From Bacillota bacterium (GTDB taxonomy: Bacteria; Bacillota; Clostridia; Oscillospirales; Acutalibacteraceae), in the NCBI GenBank assembly GCA_023458915.1, contig JAEWWM010000009.1:1-11444 (forward strand): DNA of 11,444 nucleotides. The letters run 5' to 3'. Under the pieces are notes generated by a model that was not told the origin of the DNA, made no database searches, and was given only the letters and a program-made list of their open reading frames with translations. Of the stretch, positions 1 through 6,491 are shown piece after piece (position 1 is the first letter of the stretch; the number at the start of each line of letters is the position of its first letter). The position numbers and the translations under genes were made by a program.

Positions 1-126
1 TAGAAGTTTTTTATAATCGCCAAAGACTCCATTCTTATCTCGGCTATCTTTCTCCCGTTTCTTTCGAAAACAATATCGCTTGACTTTTTCAGCCTTTTAT
101 TTGTCCGTTTTCACTTGACCAGATCA
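1..126 (+). mobile_element. Right end of an IS3-family insertion sequence (left part outside the window)
   Basis: Only the last 126 bases are present: the transposase C-terminus (to 83) and a 43-base non-coding end. Read inward from 126, the end begins TGATCTGGTCAAGTG and continues to a GGACA motif. That resembles IS3-group terminal inverted repeats, which start TGATC and carry a GGACA-type motif further in. The outer boundary at 126 is supported because an interrupted tail-protein frame resumes right after it. The left inverted repeat and target duplication cannot be seen. Confidence 0.75.
3..83 (+). CDS. IS3-family transposase OrfB, C-terminal 26 residues (partial)
   Basis: This frame is open from the window edge and stops at TGA 81-83. 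The translation contains NRQRLHSYLGYLSP, the characteristic C-terminal motif of IS3/IS150-family OrfB transposases, just past the last catalytic Glu of the DDE integrase core. The protein catalyses IS excision and integration; its catalytic residues lie outside the window. Nothing here suggests damage, but intactness cannot be judged from 26 residues. The match to the family motif is clear although short. Confidence 0.85.
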   Translation, partial: EVFYNRQRLHSYLGYLSPVSFENNIA

Positions 127-128
127 CA

Positions 129-221
129 GATGGCGAATTTATAAATACACTTCAGCTTGGTAATTTCGTTTTCGAACCTCGAAGTAATGGCAATTTATCT
201 TTCCACAAAAACAAAAATTAA
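129..221 (+). pseudogene. 3' remnant of a phage tail protein gene interrupted by the IS
   Basis: Immediately after the IS end, a frame encodes about 30 residues (beginning DGEFINTLQLGNFVF, with NGNLSF near the end) and stops at TAA 219-221. Sequences of the type GNF-F-PR-NGNLSF are typical C-termini of siphovirus tail or minor structural proteins. The stop lies 13 bases before the next tail gene, and the Shine-Dalgarno of that gene overlaps it, as in an ordinary phage late operon. There is no start codon, so this is read as the tail end of a gene cut by the IS3 insertion. The rest should lie beyond the IS, left of the window. The exact tail protein (Dit/Tal-type or other) cannot be decided from 30 residues. 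Confidence 0.65.
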
Positions 222-234
222 AGGGAGTGATTTA

Positions 235-2400
235 ATGGGAACTTCTGGTGCAATGGACACCAGCAACCAATATGTAAAGTATAAAATAACTATAACTCAG
301 AATTGGCAGGATGTATCAAGTAACACTACGAATGTAACAGTTAAAGTAAATTTTCACAGAACAAATTCGTCGTATCAGACCTACGGAACAGGCGTTTGTT
401 ACTGTAAAATTGACGGAACAACTTACAGTGCTTCAGTTTTACCAAGCCAAAAGATAACCAGCAGTGGAATTGATTTGTTTACTAAAACAATAGCAATTTA
501 TCATAATGGTAATGGCTCAAAATATCTTGATACTTCCGCATGGATAAGCCTAGACACGCCACTAACTTCAAGTGAGCAATGGTATGGAGAATGGCTCCCT
601 ACTATTCCAAGGGCAAGTCAGCCGAGTTTAAGTTCAAGCAGTGTAACAATGGGAAATAGCGTTACTGTGTATACTAATCGTGCATCAAGCAGCTTTACTC
701 ATGTTTTATATTATCAATTAAGTGGCGGCGGATGGAACTGGATTGTCTCCAATGTAGGGACTAGCTACAATTGGACGATTCCGCTCAATTTTGCAAATAA
801 TGTTCCAAATGGCACAGGTTTGAGTGTTACAATGATATGTGAAACATATAATGGCAGCACATACATAGGTGTAAAATCAGTAAATTTAACTGCAAATGTA
901 CCAAGCAGTCTGGTGCCTACAATCAGCGATATTTCACTTTCAGAAAGTGTTTCAGGAATCTATGAAAAATTTGGCACTTATGTTCAAGGAAAAAGTCAAA
1001 TAAATGGTATCATTTCAGCAAGCGGAACATATTCAAGCACAATTAAAAACTACAGTATTTCAATAAACGGGCAGTCTTTCAGCTCCTCGAATTTTACGAC
1101 AAATGCGCTAACGGGAAATGGAAGTTGCAATGTCACCGTAACCGATACAAGAAATCGCACAGCAAGCGGCTCTCAGTCTTACTCGGTTACAGCATATTCA
1201 AATCCATCAATTTCAAATTTCACAGTTGTTCGCTGTAACTCAGACGGCGTTGAAAACGACGAAGGTGCTTATGCAAAGTGCAGCATGACAGCAAATATTT
1301 CACAGGTAGATGATAAAAACGATAAAGAGTTTCAGCTTCTTTACAAGAAAACCGCTGATTCATCTTATACAACCATAAATTTAGATAATATAAACTATTC
1401 ATACAATAATTCTTATATTTTACCCGTAGACGTAAATAGCGAATATAATTTTATATTTAGAATTACAGATTATTTCGGAAGCACAGAAAAGTCATCAAAT
1501 TTAGGCACAGCTTTTACTTTAATGGATTTTAATTCAAACGGACGAAGTATTGCATTTGGAAAAGTTTCGACCGCTTTATCTGCTGAGACTAAAATGGAAG
1601 TTGCAATGGATATAGAGCAGGAAAATTACTTTAATGGCAGAAGAATGCAGTATATACCTAATGGTATAGGAGCTGCCAATGGATGGTATTTGGTTTTAAT
1701 AGGACAAATTACACCACAATGGGACAATCATGCATTTACTTTAAATGTTACGCAAACATACAGCGGAGCAACGGGAATTTTATACGCTAACGTACGAAGT
1801 GACAATTATGTTCTTTCAATTACAAACTTTAATCTGTTAAGTTCAGGTGGGTTAGGTTTAAGCTTTGGAAATTTTAAAATTAGAATTGACGGGAATCATT
1901 ACTACCTTTATGCAAAAACAACTGCGAATTACCAAATGTACTTATTTGAGGTTATAAGTGAATCCACATTAGCCACGAAGTCAAATACTCCTATATTTGA
2001 CTTTAATGCCCCAAATTACAATGAAACAGTAAGTGAACCGAGCGGTACAACTCCGACATCATATGGCCCATTTATTTTGTACAACAATCCAAGTGGGACA
2101 AACGAAACAATAACTTTAAGTGAAACCGCTGCTAATTTCAGTTTCATTTCAATTTATTACGGAGAAGGGGCAAATGAAAACATTGAACGCCGAATTTATA
2201 ATCCTAACGGCAAAACCACCAATTTAAGTAAATTTGTCTGTACAGATGCGTTTTATTTTAAATGTATGACTGCAACTATCAGCGGAACAACAATTAGCTT
2301 TAGCCAAGGCGGTTATATGTATGCTTACAATGGGTCATCTCCGTCAGTTTCAACGGGTACTTATGGGTTATCCGTAACCCGTGTTATAGGATATAGATAA
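235..2400 (+). CDS. Siphovirus-type minor structural / receptor-binding tail protein (DUF859-like)
   Basis: Predicted 721-aa virion protein at the distal tail, probably contacting the host surface. The N-terminus (MGTSGAMD followed by beta-rich KYKITITQNW) fits DUF859-type siphovirus proteins. The middle holds immunoglobulin-like, Ser/Thr/Asn-rich beta repeats. Around residues 433-460 a GRSIAFGKVS...MEVAMDIE segment is a common hinge before phage C-terminal tip domains. The final 135 residues (LSETAANFSF, NPNGK, ending VTRVIGYR) match a widespread phage receptor-binding C-terminus. The ATG at 235 is chosen over TTG 157 and ATG 187 because AAGGGAGTGA stands just upstream at 221-230 and the preceding tail gene ends at 221. 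The gene probably depended on an upstream late-operon promoter now separated by the IS. The ORF shows no frame damage. The family is fairly sure; the receptor role is inferred. Confidence 0.85.
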   Translation: MGTSGAMDTSNQYVKYKITITQNWQDVSSNTTNVTVKVNFHRTNSSYQTYGTGVCYCKIDGTTYSASVLPSQKITSSGIDLFTKTIAIYHNGNGSKYLDTSAWISLDTPLTSSEQWYGEWLPTIPRASQPSLSSSSVTMGNSVTVYTNRASSSFTHVLYYQLSGGGWNWIVSNVGTSYNWTIPLNFANNVPNGTGLSVTMICETYNGSTYIGVKSVNLTANVPSSLVPTISDISLSESVSGIYEKFGTYVQGKSQINGIISASGTYSSTIKNYSISINGQSFSSSNFTTNALTGNGSCNVTVTDTRNRTASGSQSYSVTAYSNPSISNFTVVRCNSDGVENDEGAYAKCSMTANISQVDDKNDKEFQLLYKKTADSSYTTINLDNINYSYNNSYILPVDVNSEYNFIFRITDYFGSTEKSSNLGTAFTLMDFNSNGRSIAFGKVSTALSAETKMEVAMDIEQENYFNGRRMQYIPNGIGAANGWYLVLIGQITPQWDNHAFTLNVTQTYSGATGILYANVRSDNYVLSITNFNLLSSGGLGLSFGNFKIRIDGNHYYLYAKTTANYQMYLFEVISESTLATKSNTPIFDFNAPNYNETVSEPSGTTPTSYGPFILYNNPSGTNETITLSETAANFSFISIYYGEGANENIERRIYNPNGKTTNLSKFVCTDAFYFKCMTATISGTTISFSQGGYMYAYNGSSPSVSTGTYGLSVTRVIGYR

Positions 2401-2643
2401 ATTTTATAGAATATACATACTTAAAAATTCTAGATAAATTTTCGAAGTCAGAGAATATTTGAAAATAAATGTAAAGTAAATGCAAACATAGGGGCAAATG
2501 AGTGATAGAACTAAATGGTCGCATGTTAAAGCCTTAAATTCATTATCCAGTGAAACTATCTGGTTCTTAGAATTCCAAAATAATTAACATATTTGCTGTG
2601 AGAGCGAAAGCTTATAAAAGTTGATATTGGTAATATAATAATC
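2401..2643. other. Convergent intergenic region, no clear gene
   Basis: This 243-base AT-rich gap lies between the end of the + strand tail gene and the end of the - strand toxin/immunity operon. I see no convincing intrinsic terminator for either strand. There are only weak hairpins: CCAG/CTGG around 2547-2563 and a short AGC-GAAA-GCT stem near 2604-2613. A 29-codon + strand frame (2498-2587) has an AGGGG too close to its ATG and no recognisable product. Confidence 0.5.
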
Positions 2644-2880
2644 CTATTCTTTGAACTTACTAACTACTATTATATCAGGATCAGTTTCATCGTGTTGAAA
2701 ATTGAAATCTTTAAAATGGGAGTGACACATATCAGTTTTATTTTTGACAGATTTGTGTTCTTCCAAAGTATTATTTAAAAAATCAATTACCAGTTTTAAT
2801 TCATTTATACTACACTGGAGAGAAATTTCACTCATTTCCAGCAGATCCTTTTTATTTTTCTCATATCCATATATATTCAT
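2644..2880 (-). CDS. Probable immunity protein for the adjacent toxin (Imm32-like)
   Basis: Small acidic cytoplasmic protein of 78 aa with no signal peptide, expected to neutralise the C-terminal domain of the secreted protein encoded just upstream. Visible marks are an MNIYGYE start, an LLEMSEISLQCS strand/helix junction, a helix with FLNNTLEEH, a CHSHF motif and a C-terminal PDIIVV strand. This layout resembles small polymorphic-toxin immunity proteins of the Imm32 kind, from memory rather than a search. Its ATG at 2880 follows the toxin stop (2885-2883) by two bases, so translation is probably coupled. An in-frame ATG at 2901 would add seven residues and overlap the toxin gene; neither start has a good Shine-Dalgarno. 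The toxin-then-immunity order is the classical arrangement. Immunity role likely, family name tentative. Confidence 0.7.
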   Translation of the reverse strand: MNIYGYEKNKKDLLEMSEISLQCSINELKLVIDFLNNTLEEHKSVKNKTDMCHSHFKDFNFQHDETDPDIIVVSKFKE

Positions 2881-2882
2881 AG

Positions 2883-5840
2883 TTATTTTACTACTTTCCA
2901 TCTATTTTTTAAAATCCAGGCTTTTATATTATTAGTTAAATTAGGAATTCCTTTATGCAAATCGTGTACACTTCCATCAATGTTTAATGATGTTCCATCT
3001 TTGAAATGAATGTGGGGTTGCTGACCCGGTACATGAGGTTTGTCAACTCTATCAACTTCTTTTGGGGCTTGACCCTTTTCAACCTGGAGCTGCATTTGTG
3101 ATTGACTTGTAGGATTATTTACAAATTCCTTAAGATCCTTTTGAAAATTGCCCATACTACTGTACATCACGCCGACACCTTGAGCAAGCTGAGTGGTACC
3201 AGCAACAATTGCTCCGCCAGAAATAATCATAACAGGCAAACCTGCAGGTGCTGCGATACCAGTTGAGCTGGCAGCTCCGCCGCTTATAACTCCACCAATT
3301 CCACCAACGATTGTTGATGCTCCCAAATTTGACTGAACTGCTCCTGTAATTATTGAGAGTATATCTCCCGTGGTTTTTCCAAGTATGTAGACTCTTTGAT
3401 CTCCGATATCTTTTATTTCAACGCGGCTAAGTAAGCTTTGAATTTCACTGCTGCTTGCAACCGTTCCGACTACCATAAAGAGAGGTTCTACAGCATTTTT
3501 AGCCCATTGTGTACTTATTCCTTTTGCAAAATCACAAACTTTACTGAGAATTTCATATTTAAAATCCTTTGAGCTTGAGCTACTACTTGAGCTGCTGCTT
3601 GAACTAGAACTCGTAGAAATTGGTAAACTGGGTGTTAAATATCTATGCACTACAACAGCTTGGCTGCCCTGTTCGTAGAATCTTTCTTCAAGAAGATTTT
3701 TTTCGTACGCTCCCCTGACTTTACCAAGAGGCTGGAATGGATCATTTACAAAGTAATCTTTTTCGTTAAATCCAATTAAAACCACGCAGTGTTCATTGCC
3801 CGGCCATGTGAATTTGTCGCCTTTTTTATGCATCGCATTTTCATCAACATATCCAATTGTCCATTTTGTTCCGGGTTTTGTTTTTCTCATGCCCATAGTT
3901 GCCCAAATAAGTATGGGCACACCATGTTTTGTATATTCTTCAGAAAGAGTTTTAAGGCTTTTACCGCGAATAACTTCAGCTTTACAGCCCTGCAAAACTT
4001 TATTCATTGCTTTTGCAATGCACGGCGCAAAACATCCGTACCCACTTTTATCGCGGGGATTTCCAACAAACGCTGAATTTGGGTCAGGGCCTTCAATTAA
4101 GCGTTTCTTTACTAAATATTTATCAATAAAATCTTTTTCAGTTAAGCTTTCCCTTACTAAACATTTATCAATAAAATCTTTTACTGACACCCCATAATCG
4201 TAAAAATGAAGAACCATTACAGCGCTAACTGATTCACACGCAGTTGGGAATTCACCAAGCTGACTTATTTGCGGGACATCAATTAGAGCTTGAGAAGATG
4301 TAATTGGTCTTATAGCTATACTATCATCGCTTCCACCACTTTTTCCAACAGTAATACAACCTGATTCGGAGGAATAATCCGGGCTCCATTTCCCCGCTAC
4401 TCTAGTCCCGGGTTTACCTGTAAATCTAAGCTGAACACCACAGTGGTTGTTTTCTTTTACAGTATTATAAAGCTCATATTTTTTACCAAGTTCTAAAGTA
4501 TAAACAAGTGCTGGATTATTTGTACAGTTCTGCTCCTCCGAACTTCCAGCAATTCCGTAAACACGAACATCTACAACATCTTTGTCATGAGAAGCTTCAA
4601 GGTTTAAATAAACAGAAGACGAATTCGCTTTAGTTCTGATTGTTGTCCAGCACTCACCTTGTGGTGAAAGAGTGTAGTCAAATAGTTTATCGGTTGTATT
4701 TCCGGTAGCTCCTGAAATACCTCCCATTCTTAGGCACTCAGAATCAGGTTTACAGTCGGGGCTCCATTTCCCGGATACGTGCTGACCGGGATGCCCGCAG
4801 AACCTGATTTGCACTTCATCAAAACCATTTTCATGTACTGAGTTTAAAAGCTCGTACTTTTTGCCGGCTTCCAAAAGATAATACTGAGCTTTATATGTAC
4901 AATTTGATTCTTTACTTGAAGAACTTCGGCCAAAAACTGCAATTTTGACAACGCCAACCCCTTTAAAATCAGAACCTCTTAAATCAAGGAAGACTGATGA
5001 TGCGTTATCTTTTTTTCTGTAATTTGTGCAAAGTGAAGAATTTGAATATGAAGAAATTGTATAATCAAAATATTCATCTGTGTAATCAGGGTCTATTCTT
5101 ATAGGGTATATTCTTTCTTTAGCTTCAAGCCAAGTTTTATCACACGTGAGTTTTAGTTTAAGTTTGCCATCTTTTTGATCAAGAATTTTGAGACTCAAAT
5201 TATCACTTTTAGAATTTTTGCTATCAATCATTTCAGGCGCTGAGATTTTAAATACTGTTTTTTCGTTCTGATTCACAAGCTCAATAGTTTTATTATCTGT
5301 TTGAATTGCCTTCAAATTGCCTATCTGATAATTTATTTCAAATTCTTTTTGAGCTTCAGACGAATTTAAAATCAAATCTTCTTTTAACTTCTTTTCAGAA
5401 AGCTCGTACTCAAGATCAACATTTTCGTAAATGTTTTCGTACTTAATCTTAGATTTGCCGTCAAACTTTTTCTCGCTTTTCTTGCACCCACTGTAACCCC
5501 AGGAAAGATTTAAATCTCTATTTGAAATCGAAACTGTTTTTTCACTATCTGTAAATTTAGAAAACTCAATCTGGCTGCTATTTCGATTTCCGTAGATATC
5601 CTGCCATGAGCCGTCTGCATCTTTGCGGTGTACAGGGATCGAATATTCGGCTTTTAAAAGCTGGCCGTCGCTCATTGCAAAGCTTTTTGTGTTTTCAGTG
5701 CGTGCTTCTTTTATTTCAGAAGTTATCTTTGAAAGAACTTCTGAACTTTCATTTTCAGAAACATTATGAGCAAACGCACACGGGAACATTTGAAGTGCAA
5801 GCAAACTCGCAACAAATGCCGATATTATCTTCTTTAACAT
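2883..5840 (-). CDS. Secreted polymorphic-toxin-like protein with papain/C39-like peptidase domain
   Basis: A 985-aa exported protein. Residues 1-24 are a Sec signal peptide (cleavage after AFA). Residues about 40-250 resemble the N-terminal domain of clostridial WapA/RHS proteins (IPVHRKDADGSWQDIYGN, YENVDLEYEL, YPIRIDP), yet no RHS repeats follow. Two homologous beta repeats occupy 257-363 and 386-489, each ending GKWSPD. Residues about 520-735 form a papain/C39-like peptidase: Gln527, Cys535 (PTACES), His684 (NEHCVVLIGF) and Asp700 (VNDP) make a plausible active site. Fourteen serines (744-757) link to a Gly/Ala-rich hydrophobic pretoxin region (about 810-885). The last 59 residues (GQQPHIHFKDG, HDLHKG, ending in a W-rich helix) look like a small toxin domain, possibly a nuclease, released by the peptidase. 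A weak GAGAGA precedes the ATG, 45 bases after the previous stop. Architecture is well supported; toxin activity and release are inferred. Confidence 0.8.
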   Translation of the reverse strand: MLKKIISAFVASLLALQMFPCAFAHNVSENESSEVLSKITSEIKEARTENTKSFAMSDGQLLKAEYSIPVHRKDADGSWQDIYGNRNSSQIEFSKFTDSEKTVSISNRDLNLSWGYSGCKKSEKKFDGKSKIKYENIYENVDLEYELSEKKLKEDLILNSSEAQKEFEINYQIGNLKAIQTDNKTIELVNQNEKTVFKISAPEMIDSKNSKSDNLSLKILDQKDGKLKLKLTCDKTWLEAKERIYPIRIDPDYTDEYFDYTISSYSNSSLCTNYRKKDNASSVFLDLRGSDFKGVGVVKIAVFGRSSSSKESNCTYKAQYYLLEAGKKYELLNSVHENGFDEVQIRFCGHPGQHVSGKWSPDCKPDSECLRMGGISGATGNTTDKLFDYTLSPQGECWTTIRTKANSSSVYLNLEASHDKDVVDVRVYGIAGSSEEQNCTNNPALVYTLELGKKYELYNTVKENNHCGVQLRFTGKPGTRVAGKWSPDYSSESGCITVGKSGGSDDSIAIRPITSSQALIDVPQISQLGEFPTACESVSAVMVLHFYDYGVSVKDFIDKCLVRESLTEKDFIDKYLVKKRLIEGPDPNSAFVGNPRDKSGYGCFAPCIAKAMNKVLQGCKAEVIRGKSLKTLSEEYTKHGVPILIWATMGMRKTKPGTKWTIGYVDENAMHKKGDKFTWPGNEHCVVLIGFNEKDYFVNDPFQPLGKVRGAYEKNLLEERFYEQGSQAVVVHRYLTPSLPISTSSSSSSSSSSSSSSKDFKYEILSKVCDFAKGISTQWAKNAVEPLFMVVGTVASSSEIQSLLSRVEIKDIGDQRVYILGKTTGDILSIITGAVQSNLGASTIVGGIGGVISGGAASSTGIAAPAGLPVMIISGGAIVAGTTQLAQGVGVMYSSMGNFQKDLKEFVNNPTSQSQMQLQVEKGQAPKEVDRVDKPHVPGQQPHIHFKDGTSLNIDGSVHDLHKGIPNLTNNIKAWILKNRWKVVK
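3570..3617 (-). repeat. Poly-serine linker tract in the toxin-like protein
   Basis: Codes for Ser-Thr followed by fourteen consecutive serines (residues 742-757) between the peptidase domain and the pretoxin region. The codons are mixed AGT, AGC, TCA and TCT, so the tract is not a simple DNA microsatellite and is probably kept at the protein level as a flexible linker. Confidence 0.9.
4097..4186 (-). repeat. 45-bp in-frame tandem duplication inside the peptidase domain
   Basis: Units 4097-4141 and 4142-4186 align without gaps. A 29-base stretch in each (from 4109 and from 4154) differs at one position only. The protein therefore reads KDFIDKCLVRESLTE then KDFIDKYLVKKRLIE at residues 554-583. 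C39-like family members usually have one such segment before the EGPDPN motif, so one copy looks like an added duplication. Confidence 0.85.
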
Positions 5841-5885
5841 CTTTTCTCTCGCTTTCTTTTACAAATTAGTAAAATCAACGGAAAG

Positions 5886-6491
5886 TTATTTATATAAATT
5901 TTCATCTATAATTTTCGTTGCTTGAAGCACTAAAGCATCTATTTTTTGTAATTCTTCAATTAAATCTACAACTTTTATTGATTTGTTTGTAGTCATAAGA
6001 GGTATTAAACGCTCTTCATCTTTGTTTCTTAAATATGCAGCTAACCGTTTGGAGGTTTCTATATTTATGGACCTTTCTAAACATACATTAATTGTAACTA
6101 TAAATCCATGTATATTTGCTATATGCCTTACTTCAAGAATAGGCGATTTTTTCAATTTCGGGATTTCATGTTTTAATAAATGTTGTATATATTCATGAAG
6201 ATCTATATCACGGCGCGGATTTACTTTGTTTCCAAAATTATCTGCCTCTGCGGGTTCATCACTTATTTTTATTACTTTATTCTTAAAGCAGTGATAATCA
6301 TAAGCTTTGTACACTGCACAACCTATACCTACAACTGCCGCTACACTGCATGCAATTGTAACAGGTATAACCCAAGAAGATTTAGTAGTGTTTTGAATTT
6401 TTGCTGATTCTGCAGCCAAAACCTGTGCCGGTTTATGAAGAGATACTAAAAATGTTAGTACTAAAAGTAACGACAATACCTTGTTTTTCAT
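5886..6491 (-). CDS. Exported membrane-anchored protein of unknown function
   Basis: A 201-aa protein I do not recognise. Residues 1-26 or 27 form a signal peptide (hydrophobic LSLLLVLTFLVSL, cleavage near VLA-A). A second hydrophobic helix follows at about 39-64 (WVIPVTIACSVAAVVGIGCAVY), giving a probable single-span anchor. The remaining 135 residues are soluble and mainly helical, with a basic KHEIPKLKKS stretch and a C-terminal helical run that could mediate contacts. Its ATG overlaps the stop of the upstream 776-aa gene (ATGA, 6488-6491), and a GGAGG lies about 10 bases before it. The two are thus translated together and may form a complex. It precedes the toxin-like gene by 45 bases, suggesting a helper in export, anchoring or delivery of that protein; this is context only. 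Confidence 0.8.
   Translation of the reverse strand: MKNKVLSLLLVLTFLVSLHKPAQVLAAESAKIQNTTKSSWVIPVTIACSVAAVVGIGCAVYKAYDYHCFKNKVIKISDEPAEADNFGNKVNPRRDIDLHEYIQHLLKHEIPKLKKSPILEVRHIANIHGFIVTINVCLERSINIETSKRLAAYLRNKDEERLIPLMTTNKSIKVVDLIEELQKIDALVLQATKIIDENLYK

Noticed and set aside
157..234. Longer N-terminus of the tail protein starting at TTG 157 or ATG 187
   Set aside because: This stretch overlaps the end of the preceding tail-gene frame (stop at 219-221) and lacks a ribosome site, whereas ATG 235 has AAGGGAGTGA upstream and gives the family's usual N-terminus.
2498..2587. 29-codon + strand ORF between the tail gene and the immunity gene
   Set aside because: The AGGGG lies only three bases before the ATG, the product is unrecognisable, and no operon context supports it.
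3789..4197. Overlapping + strand ORFs of 95 and 133 codons
   Set aside because: They lie entirely inside the toxin-like gene on the other strand, which has clear conserved domains and catalytic residues there; no ribosome site precedes them.
5983..6407. + strand ORFs opposite the 201-aa gene
   Set aside because: Shadow frames in AT-rich DNA; the - strand frame has a signal peptide, a GGAGG and ATGA coupling.
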